From an uncultured Oscillospiraceae bacterium (lineage in GTDB: Bacteria > Bacillota > Clostridia > Oscillospirales > Oscillospiraceae), in contig CATMVA010000003.1 in NCBI GenBank assembly GCA_950075865.1, positions 62,001 through 126,000 on the forward strand: 64,000 nt of DNA, given 5' to 3'. The notes beneath the pieces are model-generated. The model saw only the letters and a program-made list of their open reading frames with translations, was not told the DNA's origin and searched no databases. The position numbers were made by a program, and so were the translations under genes. Below are positions 8,936 to 18,013 of the stretch, piece after piece; positions within the stretch are counted from its first letter, which is position 1; each line of letters begins with the position of its first letter.

Positions 8936-8964
8936 ATTATATTATAAAATTCCAAAAAGGGCAA
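8936..8964 (-). promoter_or_regulatory. Sigma-A promoter of queH
   Basis: Minus-strand TTGCCC (8959-8964), 17 bases, TATAAT (8936-8941), 40 bases before the start codon. Confidence 0.65.
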
Positions 8965-8968
8965 GGCC

Positions 8969-8997
8969 TTGCCTGGATGGACCGGTTGTGCTAAAAT
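8969..8997 (+). promoter_or_regulatory. Sigma-A promoter of the HD hydrolase/MATE operon
   Basis: TTGCCT (8969-8974), 17 bases, TAAAAT (8992-8997), 32 bases before ATG 9029. Confidence 0.65.
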
Positions 8998-9028
8998 AGA
9001 AAAAATATCTGACACGGGAGGCTCATTC

Positions 9029-9619
9029 ATGGGGGGCAAAGAGGAATTTATCGAGATCTACAGATCCCAGATCCACCGGGAGGGTGCCGACACCCTGCTG
9101 GATTATCTGGAGAACAAGTCGGACTTCTTCACCTGCCCGGCCTCGGCCAAGTTCCACGGGGCTTACGCCGGCGGACTGTGTGACCACAGTCTCAACGTCT
9201 ACCACTGTCTGCTGGATTACTTGGACCGGGAACGGGTCCAGGAGCTTTACGGCGTGGAGGCCTCCGGCGAGAGCATCGCCATCGTCTCCCTCCTCCATGA
9301 CTTGTGCAAGATCGGCTGCTACAAGTCGGGCACCCGGAACGTGAAAAACGAGGCTACGGGACAGTGGGAAAAGGTTCCCACCTTTTTTTATGAGGACCCC
9401 ATGCCCTACGGCCACGGAGAAAAGAGCGTTTACATCATCTCAGGCTTCATGAAACTCACCCGGGCCGAGGCCATGGCCATCCGCTGGCATATGGGCTTCT
9501 CAGGGGGCGAGGATGCCCGTCTGGTGGGGCAGGCTTTGGAGCAGTATCCTCTGGCCTTCGCCCTCAGTGTGGCTGATATGGAGGCCACCTATTTCTTGGA
9601 AGGAGAGGAACAAAATTGA
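9029..9619 (+). CDS. HD-domain phosphohydrolase
   Basis: A 196-residue soluble protein with the HD metal-dependent phosphohydrolase signature: H53 (DHSLNVY), H90-D91 (SLLHDLCKIG) and a later GHGEKSVYI plus RWHMGF. The substrate is unknown; nucleotides or cyclic nucleotides are typical for the superfamily. The start at 9029 has GGGAGG upstream; the ORF track start at 8969 lies in the promoter. Its stop overlaps the TTG start of the MATE gene. A close relative is encoded in the phage region at 52218-53060, with the same FFTxPAS, LLHDxCK and GHGEKSVYI blocks. Confidence 0.88.
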   Translation: MGGKEEFIEIYRSQIHREGADTLLDYLENKSDFFTCPASAKFHGAYAGGLCDHSLNVYHCLLDYLDRERVQELYGVEASGESIAIVSLLHDLCKIGCYKSGTRNVKNEATGQWEKVPTFFYEDPMPYGHGEKSVYIISGFMKLTRAEAMAIRWHMGFSGGEDARLVGQALEQYPLAFALSVADMEATYFLEGEEQN

Positions 9620-11004
9620 GCGAACACAAGGAAACACAGCAAAATCCTCTGGGTACCGCCCCCGTCGGGAAACTGATGCTCAAGCTGGCCGCCCCCGCCG
9701 TGGCGGCCCAGCTGGTCAACGCCCTTTACAACATCGTGGACCGGATGTATATCGGCCACATGGCGGACGGAGGCGACCTTGCCCTCACCGGCCTTGGGGT
9801 CTGCTTCCCCATCATCATCTTCATCTCGGCCCTCTCGGCTCTGGCCGGCGTGGGGGGCGGCTCCCGGGCAGCCATCCGTATGGGGGCCGGTGATATGGAT
9901 GGAGCTGAGGACATTCTGGGGGGCTGTACCGCCCTGCTGGTGGTCATGGCCCTTCTGGCCACCGTGGGCTTCCAGCTCTTCCGGGATCCCCTGCTTCTCC
10001 TCTTCGGGGCCAGCGAGAATACTCTGCCCTACGCCTCGGGCTATCTGCGCATTTATCTCTGGGGCTCCATATCCGTGCTTTTCTCCATCGGTCTCAATAA
10101 CTTCATTACCACCCAAGGCTTCTCCTTTTTCTCCATGATGACCGTGATCATCGGCGCGGTGTGCAACATCGTTCTGGACCCCATCCTGATCTTTGGTCTT
10201 CACATGGGAGTCCAAGGTGCCGCTCTGGCCACCATCCTGTCCCAGACCGTGTCCGCCGTCTGGGTCGTCTTCTTCCTGATCGGAAAGAAGACCCTGCTCC
10301 GGCTCCGCTGGAGCAAGCTGCGGCTGAAGAAGGAGGTCCTTCTTCCGGTCATCGCCATCGGCGTCTCCCCCTTTATCATGCAGTCCACCGAAAGTCTGGT
10401 GTCCATCGCCTTCAACACCTCGCTGAAGGCTTACGGCGGCGATGTCTATGTGGGGGCCATGACCATCGCCACCTCGGTGATGCAGGTAGCCTCCATGCCC
10501 CTCCACGGCATTTCCCAAGGAGCCCAGCCCATTGTGGGCTTCAACTACGGCGCCGGGAACTTTGACCGGGTGAAAAAGGCCTTCCGCCTGCTGTTGACCA
10601 GCTGTGTGATCTGCACCTGCGTCATCTGGGCCATGTCCGAATTCTGCCCCGACCTCTTTATCGCCCTTTTCAACGACAAGCCCGAGCTGGTGGACGTGGC
10701 CCGGCGGACCATCCGGGTCTACATGGCCGGCATGTTTGCCTTTGGTGTCCAATCCTCCTGCCAACAGACCTTTGTGGCTCTGGGGCAGGCCAAGATATCC
10801 CTCTTCCTCGCCCTGCTGCGGAAGATCATCCTGCTCATCCCCCTCATTTTCATCCTGCCCCAGTTCTTGGCCGACAAAGTTTTCGCCGTCTGGCTGGCCG
10901 AGCCCATCGCCGACATTCTGGCCGCCGCCACCACCGGCACCATGTTTGCCATCCGCTTCCCCAAGATCCTCAAACAGCGGGAAAACGAGATTCACAAAGG
11001 CTGA
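9616..11004 (+). CDS. MATE-family multidrug/Na+ efflux protein
   Basis: A 462-residue membrane transporter with about twelve hydrophobic segments in two homologous halves of the MATE fold. It exports cationic compounds or drugs using a sodium or proton gradient. The conserved beginning PVGKLMLKLAAPAVAAQLVNALYNIVDRMYIG is typical. It starts with TTG at 9616, which overlaps the HD gene stop (TTGA); AGGAGAGG lies 7 bases upstream. It is translationally coupled to the HD hydrolase, and a strong terminator follows. A second, divergent MATE is at 30174. Confidence 0.92.
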   Translation: MSEHKETQQNPLGTAPVGKLMLKLAAPAVAAQLVNALYNIVDRMYIGHMADGGDLALTGLGVCFPIIIFISALSALAGVGGGSRAAIRMGAGDMDGAEDILGGCTALLVVMALLATVGFQLFRDPLLLLFGASENTLPYASGYLRIYLWGSISVLFSIGLNNFITTQGFSFFSMMTVIIGAVCNIVLDPILIFGLHMGVQGAALATILSQTVSAVWVVFFLIGKKTLLRLRWSKLRLKKEVLLPVIAIGVSPFIMQSTESLVSIAFNTSLKAYGGDVYVGAMTIATSVMQVASMPLHGISQGAQPIVGFNYGAGNFDRVKKAFRLLLTSCVICTCVIWAMSEFCPDLFIALFNDKPELVDVARRTIRVYMAGMFAFGVQSSCQQTFVALGQAKISLFLALLRKIILLIPLIFILPQFLADKVFAVWLAEPIADILAAATTGTMFAIRFPKILKQRENEIHKG

Positions 11005-11041
11005 AAAACAGCACCCCGCCCAGAGGGCGGGGTGCTGTTTT
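11005..11041 (+). terminator. Intrinsic terminator after the MATE gene
   Basis: A perfect 17-bp stem (AAAACAGCACCCCGCCC/GGGCGGGGTGCTGTTTT) with a 3-base loop. Confidence 0.9.
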
Positions 11042-11053
11042 CCTGTGCGCGTT

Positions 11054-11087
11054 AAAAAGGGCGGCCCGAAGATGGGCCGCCCTTTTT
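11054..11087. terminator. Intrinsic terminator serving the serpin gene
   Basis: A perfect 14-bp stem AAAAAGGGCGGCCC/GGGCCGCCCTTTTT with A and T runs on both sides, immediately downstream of the serpin stop. Confidence 0.88.
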
Positions 11088-11092
11088 GCCTG

Positions 11093-12331
11093 TTATTCCA
11101 CGCTGTTGATGACCCCGCAGAACACCACTTGGCCGCTCCCCTTGTCCCGGATGAGGAAGGAAAAGGGCCGGTCCAGAAAGACCTCCCGGACTTGCCGCTC
11201 CACCGGCATGGCGGCGGCGGTGGCCTCCGCGATCACTGCCGTGACGGCGGCCGCTTCGGTGCCCTCCTCGTACATTTTCATATATGTCTTGTGGATCACA
11301 TCGCTGACGTGGGCCTCCCAGTCGCCGGCCTGGGCCTCGTCGGTGAGCATGGCATCCAGGGCGTGGTCCTCAAAGAGGCTTCCCAGCCCAAGGCCGGTCA
11401 GGGTCTCCACCAGCGAGGTGGAATACTCCAGCTCAAACTTGGGGATCTTGATGTTCACGTCATAAGCCCCCGTCCGCGAGGCTAAAAAACCATCCATGTC
11501 CAGCTCCCTAAGGTTTACCGCCCCCACGGCCTTGGGCAGGAGGGCGATGAACTCGTAGCCGTCCTCGTAGTCCTTGGCGAAGCCGATGCCCCAGTCGGTC
11601 TCGAAGTAGGTCCCCAGCCACGCTGTCATAAACCCAGCCTTCTGCTCTCCGTCCGGGGCATGGAAGACCTCCTCGCTCACCTGCCACTCCTCAAAGGGCT
11701 CGACCCACTTGCCGTTGAAGTAGAGGGCGTTGATGAGAAGGGCCAGGGTGTCCTCGGTGAGGCCGTCCGGGGTGATGATGGAGTCGATCTTGCCGTGGGT
11801 CTTTTCCTTCACCCAGCTGTTGATGGTGTCGGCATCAGCCTGGCTTCCCGGAGTAAAGCGCCCCTCCCCGGCGGCGTAGACCTCCCGGAGGGAGTTTTTG
11901 AACTCCTCCCGGACCAGAGGCTCCATACTCCCGTTGAACCACATGGAGTTGGCCATGGACAGGGTGTTGTCCTCCCTGGCCATGTAGGGGCCCAGCAGGC
12001 CGTTGAGCTGCTCAGGGGTCAGGCCCAAGAGGGTCTCCATGGCCCCCGCCGCCTCCCCAGCGGCTCCGTTGGCCGCCATGGCAAGGGCCATTTCGATGGA
12101 CAGGGGGGAGAGGATCACATTCCCCGCCGGGTCCTTTCCGTTCTCCAGCTCCAGAAGCCGGAGCACCAGGCCGTTGGGAGTGACCTTCTCCAGAACCACG
12201 GGCTGCCGGGATGGGTCTGGCGCGTCGTCGGCGTCTATTTTCGGCGTTTCGATGGGGATAGAGGGCATATAACCGGCCATACAGCCCATCAGCAGGGACA
12301 GGACCATGGTAGCGGCAATAAGCTTCTTCAT
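11093..12331 (-). CDS. Serpin-family protease inhibitor, lipoprotein
   Basis: A 412-residue serpin anchored at the surface: signal peptide with lipobox LLMGC (Cys17). The serpin fold runs from about residue 50 (NVILSPLSIEMALAMAANGA) through NALYFNGKW to the C-terminal FLDRPFSFLIRD. The reactive-centre hinge EEGTEAAA starts at residue 355. This is the inhibitory consensus, so it should trap proteases rather than be inert. Counting 17 residues from the hinge Glu puts P1-P1' near Thr371-Ala372, which would favour elastase- or subtilisin-like targets (inference). It is monocistronic. Related gut Firmicutes serpins inhibit neutrophil and gut proteases. Confidence 0.94.
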   Translation of the reverse strand: MKKLIAATMVLSLLMGCMAGYMPSIPIETPKIDADDAPDPSRQPVVLEKVTPNGLVLRLLELENGKDPAGNVILSPLSIEMALAMAANGAAGEAAGAMETLLGLTPEQLNGLLGPYMAREDNTLSMANSMWFNGSMEPLVREEFKNSLREVYAAGEGRFTPGSQADADTINSWVKEKTHGKIDSIITPDGLTEDTLALLINALYFNGKWVEPFEEWQVSEEVFHAPDGEQKAGFMTAWLGTYFETDWGIGFAKDYEDGYEFIALLPKAVGAVNLRELDMDGFLASRTGAYDVNIKIPKFELEYSTSLVETLTGLGLGSLFEDHALDAMLTDEAQAGDWEAHVSDVIHKTYMKMYEEGTEAAAVTAVIAEATAAAMPVERQVREVFLDRPFSFLIRDKGSGQVVFCGVINSVE

Positions 12332-12395
12332 AACGGCACCTCGCTTTTGCTTGGATACTCGTTAGACGAGATTCTAAGGGAAAAGTTCCCAGAGG

Positions 12396-12437
12396 GCAAA
12401 AATTTACCTGGAAAAACCTACGGCTTTTCCAGGTAAA
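12396..12437 (-). terminator. Intrinsic terminator of the dagK-mnmG-GNAT operon
   Basis: TTTACCTGGAAAA (12403-12415) pairs with TTTTCCAGGTAAA (12425-12437). On the minus strand the stem is followed by TTTTT. The GNAT stop codon TAG lies in the loop. Confidence 0.8.
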
Positions 12438-12942
12438 AGCTCACCAGATCCACTGCGCCCCGGTCCGGGATGTAAAAGCCCTTACGGACCGTCCCCTCCC
12501 GGGTAAAGCCCAGCTTTTCCAGCATGGCAATGGAGGGGCTGTTGCAGACAGCGGCTCCCGCTATGACCAGTTCGGTATCGGTCTCCTGAAACAGATGGTC
12601 AATAGCGGCCTTCACCGCCTCGCCGGCATAGCCCCGGCGGCGGAAATTCGGTGCGATCACATAGCCTATCTCCATAGCCTTCACCGCCCGGCGGTCGTCG
12701 GGAAACAGGTGGAGGGTACCGATGACCCTGCCTTCTCCTTTCAATTCCAGCATATACCGCCCCTCACCCGAGGCAAAAATATCCATCAGCTTCCAAAACT
12801 GTTCATCCTTTGCGGGATAGGGCTCATAGCCCCCGTCCAGATAACAGGTCTCCCGGTCCGAAAGAAAGGCAAGACAGTCGTCGGCGTCTGACCGACGGAA
12901 GGGCCGCAGGAGAAGCCGGCCGGTCTCAATGGTCGTTGTCAT
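12418..12942 (-). CDS. GNAT-family N-acetyltransferase (RimJ/RimL type)
   Basis: A 174-residue acetyltransferase of the acetyltransf_3 group that acts on protein N-termini or small amines. It opens with the family start [16 protein letters not shown]. It then has the acetyl-CoA loop [12 protein letters not shown] (motif A) and [10 protein letters not shown] (motif B). The start overlaps the mnmG stop by 17 bases, so it is the last gene of that operon. The target is unknown. Confidence 0.9.
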   Translation of the reverse strand: MTTTIETGRLLLRPFRRSDADDCLAFLSDRETCYLDGGYEPYPAKDEQFWKLMDIFASGEGRYMLELKGEGRVIGTLHLFPDDRRAVKAMEIGYVIAPNFRRRGYAGEAVKAAIDHLFQETDTELVIAGAAVCNSPSIAMLEKLGFTREGTVRKGFYIPDRGAVDLVSFYLEKP

Positions 12943-14758
12943 GGGTTCTCTCCTTCTCCAGCCACACCATCAGCGCTGCCACGTCGGCGGGGGAGACGCC
13001 CGAGATGCGGCTGGCCTGACCTAAGTTCAGGGGGCGGATCCGGCTGAGCTTCTCCCGGGCCTCCAGCCGGAGGCCCTCCATGCTTTTGTAATCCAGCCCG
13101 GCGGGGAGGGCCCAGTCCTCCAGCCGCTTCATCTCGGCCACCTGTTTCTCCTGCCGGCGGAGGTAGCCGGCGTACTTGATCTCGATCTCGGCCGCCTCGG
13201 TGACAGCGGGGGGCAGGTTGGGCCGCTGGGGGTCCAGAGGGGCAAGGCTCCCATAGCTGTTTTCCGGCCGCTTGAGCAGATCGGCAAGGTGCCCGCCGGG
13301 GCAGGGGGCCTTTTCCAGCCGTTTGATCTCGGCGTCCACGGCGGCGTATTTATCCACCACCCGTTGATAATCCTCATCGCTCACCAGGCCCACGGTATGG
13401 CCGATATGGGCAAGCCGCCGGTCAGCGTTGTCCTGCCGCTGGAGAAGGCGGTACTCGGTGCGGGAGGTCATCATCCGGTAGGGTTCGTTTGTGCCTTTGG
13501 TCACCAGATCATCGATGAGCACCCCGATGTAGCCCTGATCCCGGGTAAGGGCCAACGGAGGCTGTCCCTTGAGCTTCCGGGCGGCGTTGATGCCGGCGAT
13601 CAGCCCTTGGGCGGCGGCCTCCTCGTAGCCCGAGGAACCGTTGAACTGCCCTGCTCCGTAAAGGCCGGGGATCCTTTTGTGCTCCAAGGTGGGCAGCAGC
13701 TCGGTGGGGTCCACGCAGTCGTACTCGATGGCGTAGGCCGCCCGGGTCATCTCGGCATTTTCCAAGCCGGGGACGGTGCGGAGCATCCTCACCTGAACTT
13801 CCTCAGGGAGGGAGGAGGAGAAGCCTTGGATGTAAAGCTCCTCGGTATTAAGGCCCATGGGCTCCACAAAAAGCTGGTGCCGGGGCTTGTCCGGGAAGCG
13901 GACGATCTTGGTCTCAATGGAGGGGCAGTACCGGGGGCCTACCCCCTCGATGGTCCCATCATAGAGGGGGGAACGGCTTAGATTCTCCCGGATGATCCGG
14001 TGGGTCTCCCCGGTGGTGTAGGTCAGCCAGCACACCACCCTGTTTTCGGGGGGAACCTGGGTGGAGAAGGAGAAGGGCACCGGGGTCTCATCTCCCGGCT
14101 GGAGCTCCATTTTGGAAAAGTCCACGCTGCGGGCGTTCACCCGGGGAGGTGTGCCTGTCTTGAACCGGCGGAGGGTGAGGCCCAGCTTCCGAAGGCTCTC
14201 GGACAGTGCCCCCGCGGCGGCCAGACCGTCAGGGCCGCTCTCCCGGGTGACCTCCCCCACAATGGTGCGCCCGGCCAAATAGGTGCCCGAGCAGACAATG
14301 GCAGCCCTGACCCCATACACCGCGCCGTGGGCGGTGCGGACAGCCGAGACCGCCCCGCTTTCGTCGGTGAGAATGTCGGTGATCTCGGCCTGCTTGACCC
14401 ACAGGTTTTCCTGCCTTTCAAGAGTATGCTTCATAAGCTCCTGATACCGGCGGCGGTCGGCCTGAGCCCGAAGGGACCAGACGGCGGGGCCTTTGCCCCG
14501 GTTCAGCACCCGGTACTGGATGCAGGCACGATCGGCAGCCTTGGCCATCTCGCCCCCCAGAGCGTCTATCTCCCGGACCAGGTGGCCCTTGCCTGTGCCT
14601 CCGATGGCGGGGTTGCATGGCATATTGCCAACCGCGTCCAGATTCACTGTGAAGCAGAGGGTCCGCATACCCAGCCGGGCGGCGGCCAGGGCGGCTTCTA
14701 TCCCAGCGTGCCCCGCCCCGATGACAGCAATATCAAATTGTCCGGCGTGATAGTCCAT
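12926..14758 (-). CDS. mnmG: tRNA uridine-5-carboxymethylaminomethyl modification enzyme MnmG (GidA)
   Basis: A 610-residue FAD enzyme that, with MnmE, adds the aminomethyl group to U34 of certain tRNAs. The FAD dinucleotide loop GAGHAG is at 14-19. It is followed by the family block [22 protein letters not shown] and the tRNA-binding C-terminus with [17 protein letters not shown]. Length is normal (about 620-630). The start has GGGAGAG upstream and lies 17 bases after the dagK stop. mnmE is not in this window. Confidence 0.96.
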   Translation of the reverse strand: MDYHAGQFDIAVIGAGHAGIEAALAAARLGMRTLCFTVNLDAVGNMPCNPAIGGTGKGHLVREIDALGGEMAKAADRACIQYRVLNRGKGPAVWSLRAQADRRRYQELMKHTLERQENLWVKQAEITDILTDESGAVSAVRTAHGAVYGVRAAIVCSGTYLAGRTIVGEVTRESGPDGLAAAGALSESLRKLGLTLRRFKTGTPPRVNARSVDFSKMELQPGDETPVPFSFSTQVPPENRVVCWLTYTTGETHRIIRENLSRSPLYDGTIEGVGPRYCPSIETKIVRFPDKPRHQLFVEPMGLNTEELYIQGFSSSLPEEVQVRMLRTVPGLENAEMTRAAYAIEYDCVDPTELLPTLEHKRIPGLYGAGQFNGSSGYEEAAAQGLIAGINAARKLKGQPPLALTRDQGYIGVLIDDLVTKGTNEPYRMMTSRTEYRLLQRQDNADRRLAHIGHTVGLVSDEDYQRVVDKYAAVDAEIKRLEKAPCPGGHLADLLKRPENSYGSLAPLDPQRPNLPPAVTEAAEIEIKYAGYLRRQEKQVAEMKRLEDWALPAGLDYKSMEGLRLEAREKLSRIRPLNLGQASRISGVSPADVAALMVWLEKERTHDNDH

Positions 14759-14775
14759 GTTCTCTCTCCCGGAGG

Positions 14776-15669
14776 TCAGTTTCCGTATACGATGTCCACA
14801 GGGGTGTTAACGGCGGAGACATCCAGTTGGGTGTGCTCGCCACCGAACTCCCCGTCCAGGGTGATGGTCAGGGGCTCCTCCCCCGTGAAGCGGAGGTGGG
14901 TGGAGTGGAGACCCACCACGCCGCTCTCTTCGCTGTACTCCTGGCGGGCCAGGGCACGGACAGCGGTGTTGAGCTGGGCGATGGACTGGGGGGCACGGAC
15001 CAGTATGCACTCCAGAAGGCCGTCGGAGAGGGAGACCTCGTCGGCGGGAAGCCCGATGAGCCCTCCTACCGACACCGTGTTGGAGATCATGCCGTAAATG
15101 TAGTCTCCCTCCTCCACGCCGCCGTCGTGCTCCACCTTCAGGTGCCAGCTTTTCAGGCTACTCAGCTCGCTGATCCCCTTCATCACATAGGCCAAGTGGC
15201 CGAAGATATTTTTCAGCTCCTGAGGGGTAGAGTAGGCCGTGTCGGAAAAGGCGCCGAAGGCGGCCACGTACACAAAGTACCGGTCGTTCACCTTCCCCAG
15301 GTCCACCCCGCGGGGGGTGCCCGTCACAGCCGTGGCGGCCTGCTCCTCCATGGACTTGGGCAGGGCCAGGTTCCGGGCAAAGTCGTTGGTGGTGCCGGCG
15401 GGAATATAGCCCAGGGGCGGCCGGGACTCACGGGGCAGGTCCAGCAGGCCCAGAATGACCTCGTGGAGGGTGCCGTCCCCTCCCGAGCAGACCACCCGGT
15501 CATAGTCGGCCGCCGTCCGAGCGCCTACGGTGGCGTCTCCCCGGCCTTGGGTAGGCCAGACGGTGACGAGCCAGCCCGCCTTGGCAAAGGCGTTGAGAAT
15601 GCCACCCAGCTTGCCCCGGACCCGGCCTTTGCCGGCGTGAGGGTTATAGATGAACAGCAATTTTTTCAT
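14776..15669 (-). CDS. Diacylglycerol/lipid kinase (DagK/YegS family)
   Basis: A 297-residue lipid kinase that phosphorylates diacylglycerol or related lipids at the membrane, recycling lipid from cell-envelope synthesis. The N-terminal phosphate-binding region [10 protein letters not shown], the catalytic [12 protein letters not shown] and the [12 protein letters not shown] motif are all intact. AGGAGG stands 10 bases before the ATG. It is the first gene of a dagK-mnmG-GNAT transcript. The exact lipid substrate is not determinable. Confidence 0.92.
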   Translation of the reverse strand: MKKLLFIYNPHAGKGRVRGKLGGILNAFAKAGWLVTVWPTQGRGDATVGARTAADYDRVVCSGGDGTLHEVILGLLDLPRESRPPLGYIPAGTTNDFARNLALPKSMEEQAATAVTGTPRGVDLGKVNDRYFVYVAAFGAFSDTAYSTPQELKNIFGHLAYVMKGISELSSLKSWHLKVEHDGGVEEGDYIYGMISNTVSVGGLIGLPADEVSLSDGLLECILVRAPQSIAQLNTAVRALARQEYSEESGVVGLHSTHLRFTGEEPLTITLDGEFGGEHTQLDVSAVNTPVDIVYGN

Positions 15670-15855
15670 AGAAGAAGGTCCTCCCGAAACAGTGTCTTCT
15701 GCTATTATAGCGTTTTTTTAGAAAAATGGAAGCCCCGGCATGGCCCCGGAGCCGGGTCGGCGTCTAAAAAAAGTCTTAAATTTGCAACCGGCCGGGGAAT
15801 TTGATACTCTATATAAATGGAAACCGGTTCCAAAACAAAAAAGGAGGTGAGGCCC

Positions 15856-16404
15856 GTGACCGACGAAATGCTGGTGGAGCTGCTGTTCACCCGCTCGGAG
15901 GACGCCATCCCCTCCCTGCTGGCCCAGTACGGGGCCTACTGCCGAACCATCGCGGGACACATTCTCCCCGACGGGCGGGATGTGGAGGAGTGCCTCAACG
16001 ACTGCTGGCTTTCGGTGTGGAAGGCCATTCCACCCGCCCGGCCGGAACATTTCAAAGGCTGGCTGGGGGCGGTGGTCCGCCACCGGGCCATTGCCATCGG
16101 GAAGGAAAACGGCCGGGCGGCCCCGGCTGTTGACGAGGCCGCTTTGGAGCTTCTACGGGACCTGTCCCCCGGTGGGAACCTCCAAGACCGGGCTGAGGCC
16201 AAGGAGCTGGGGGAGGCCGTCTCGGCTTTCCTATGGACCCAGAAGCCGGAGGTCCGCCGGGTCTTTCTCCGGCGGTACTGGGGCTGTGAGGGCTTGGAGG
16301 CGATCGCCCGGGAAATGGGCTGGAGCCTGAGCAAGACCAAAAGCACGCTGTTCCGGACCCGGAACAATCTGAAGGATTTTTTGCAGAAGGAGGGCTATTT
16401 ATGA
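15856..16404 (+). CDS. ECF-type RNA polymerase sigma factor (first of two)
   Basis: A 182-residue sigma-70 family protein with region 2 (DVEECLNDCWLSVWKAIPP) and region 4 (VRRVFLRRYWGCEGLEAIAREMGWSLSKTKSTLFRTRNNLKDFL). It recruits RNA polymerase to specific promoters, probably under control of the membrane protein that follows. GTG at 15856 is preferred because AGGAGG lies 8 bases upstream; the ORF track start at 15817 would place the ribosome site inside the gene. Its TGA overlaps the ATG of the partner gene. The signal sensed is unknown. Confidence 0.9.
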   Translation: MTDEMLVELLFTRSEDAIPSLLAQYGAYCRTIAGHILPDGRDVEECLNDCWLSVWKAIPPARPEHFKGWLGAVVRHRAIAIGKENGRAAPAVDEAALELLRDLSPGGNLQDRAEAKELGEAVSAFLWTQKPEVRRVFLRRYWGCEGLEAIAREMGWSLSKTKSTLFRTRNNLKDFLQKEGYL

Positions 16405-17375
16405 AGGAAAACAGAGACTGGATCACTGAGACCCTTGACCATCTGGACCCCGCCCTGATCGAGGACATGGACGGACAGACCAAGGCCAAAAGGCGCCCGG
16501 CGCCCGTGCGGGTGCTGATGGCGGCGGCGTGCATCTGCGCCCTGCTGGTGACAGCCGCCATGGCTGCTGAGGCAATGGGATTTGATTTTGTGATGCTCTT
16601 TCATAAGGGCGAGGAGAAAACGTTCACGTATGTGATCCACGGGTCAGATGAGCTGCTGGAAGGGAGCAGCATTTTCGAGATCGACGGCTCCGGAATCATG
16701 GAAAGAATTCCTTTAAATGAGCTTTCCCCCGCCCTTCAGGAGTTAGGGGAGAAGCGCAAGGATGAGGATTGGTACGGCGAGGAGCGATTCTTTGCTTCTT
16801 GGGCGGAAGCGGAGGAATTTCTGGGCCGCAAGCTCGCCTACAATGCCGCGCTGGAAGAATTTCTGTCCAACGAGATCGCCGAAGATGCCGCTGCCATAAA
16901 TACCATGCCGGGGTGGACGCCGCGCATGCCGTATACACGCTGGAATGGTGACAAACTGGTTCAGTCGGGAAGGTGTCTCTTGGATGCCTCTTTCAAATAC
17001 GGAGAGCTCAACTCGGTCACTATCTCTGCGGTGTATACGATGCCTCTCTCAGATGGCAAAAAGAAGACTCTTTGCGTGGATGCCGATTTTTACGTTGGGG
17101 AGGGGCCGCTTCAATCCCCTATCTGGGCATTCAGCAGCAATAACGGCCTTTGGTCAGTGGATGGGCAGGAGAACTATCTGACCGCCAACAAGCTGGAGTC
17201 CGCGATCATAGACGTGAAGGTGGTCCGGGATGGCAATGTCACGCAGGATGGATGCTATCAGGCCTTCTTCTTCCTGCGGGGAAGCCGTTTTCACTTGAAG
17301 GCCCACTATTCCGGCCCCGAGGAGCAGGAAGCCACTCTGGCTGGACTGAAAGAAGTTTTGGACAATTTCCAGTAA
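16401..17375 (+). CDS. Membrane-anchored putative anti-sigma partner (DUF4179-like), first copy
   Basis: A 324-residue protein with a short cytoplasmic N-terminus (about 33 residues), one transmembrane helix around 34-57 (VRVLMAAACICALLVTAAMA) and a large extracytoplasmic domain. The layout and the 4-base overlap with the upstream ECF sigma gene suggest an anti-sigma factor (inference). The paralogue at 18014 shares the helix block, a DxWEEAEEFLG-like segment and the ending LKEVLDxF, so both come from a duplication. A terminator follows at 17392. Confidence 0.75.
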   Translation: MKENRDWITETLDHLDPALIEDMDGQTKAKRRPAPVRVLMAAACICALLVTAAMAAEAMGFDFVMLFHKGEEKTFTYVIHGSDELLEGSSIFEIDGSGIMERIPLNELSPALQELGEKRKDEDWYGEERFFASWAEAEEFLGRKLAYNAALEEFLSNEIAEDAAAINTMPGWTPRMPYTRWNGDKLVQSGRCLLDASFKYGELNSVTISAVYTMPLSDGKKKTLCVDADFYVGEGPLQSPIWAFSSNNGLWSVDGQENYLTANKLESAIIDVKVVRDGNVTQDGCYQAFFFLRGSRFHLKAHYSGPEEQEATLAGLKEVLDNFQ

Positions 17376-17391
17376 TCAGTTTTGCATCACA

Positions 17392-17428
17392 CCCCGGCGG
17401 GAAAATTTCCCGCCGGGGCGCTTATTTT
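17392..17428 (+). terminator. Intrinsic terminator between the two sigma units
   Basis: CCCCGGCGGG and CCCGCCGGGG pair around AAAATTT; the 3' side reads CGCTTATTTT. Confidence 0.8.
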
Positions 17429-17449
17429 GCGGGATCGGGATGTGGTATA

Positions 17450-17455
17450 ATATTT
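17450..17455 (+). promoter_or_regulatory. Extended -10 promoter element of second sigma unit
   Basis: TATAAT preceded by TGTGG (extended -10) about 85 bases upstream of the sigma ATG. No good -35 is visible at the usual distance. Confidence 0.5.
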
Positions 17456-17509
17456 CCAAAATTTTTTCTACAGCATGAAGTATTTTTCTCCCTCAGAGGG
17501 TATTAGGGG

Positions 17510-17523
17510 TGAAACGCGTTTCA
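17510..17523. promoter_or_regulatory. Perfect 14-bp palindrome just upstream of the second sigma gene
   Basis: TGAAACGCGTTTCA ends directly before the AAGGAGAG ribosome site of the gene at 17537. It could be an operator for a dimeric regulator or a small 5'-UTR hairpin that masks the ribosome site. Confidence 0.5.
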
Positions 17524-17536
17524 AGGAGAGGGTCCT

Positions 17537-18010
17537 ATGCTGACCGAGCAGGAATTTCATCAGATTGCGGAAAGCCAGCTGAATATGGTCTACCGACTGG
17601 CCCTGAGCTGGCTGCGCTCCCCCGCCGACGCGGAGGACGCGGCCCAGAATGCCATGCTCCGGCTGTGGCGGACCGACACCCAGTTCCAGGGGGAGGAGCA
17701 CCTGAAGCGCTGGCTGGTGCGGGTGACGGTGAACGAGTGCAAGCGCATCGCCCTCCACCCCTGGCGGAAGCGGAACGTCCCTCTGGAGGAGGCGGTCGGG
17801 GCCCCCGTCTTTGAGGACCCGGACCAGGGGGCGCTCTACCAGGCGGTGACGGCCCTGCCGGAACAGTATCGGGTACCCCTCTACCTCTACTATTACGAGG
17901 GCTACTCGGTCTCCGAGGTGGGGGAGCTGCTGGGGCTGAAGGCGGCCACGGTGGAGACCCGGCTGGTGAGGGCGAGAGCTAAATTAAAAACCATGCTGAC
18001 GGAGGAATGA
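17537..18010 (+). CDS. ECF-type RNA polymerase sigma factor (second of two)
   Basis: A 157-residue canonical ECF sigma. Region 2 reads NMVYRLALSWLRSPADAEDAAQNAMLRLWR and region 4 reads LPEQYRVPLYLYYYEGYSVSEVGELLGLKAATVETRLVRARAKLK. It has no extra domains. AAGGAGAGGG precedes the ATG. The partner membrane protein starts 3 bases after its stop. It is only distantly similar to the first sigma factor, although their partner proteins are clearly related. Confidence 0.94.
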   Translation: MLTEQEFHQIAESQLNMVYRLALSWLRSPADAEDAAQNAMLRLWRTDTQFQGEEHLKRWLVRVTVNECKRIALHPWRKRNVPLEEAVGAPVFEDPDQGALYQAVTALPEQYRVPLYLYYYEGYSVSEVGELLGLKAATVETRLVRARAKLKTMLTEE

Positions 18011-18013
18011 ACC

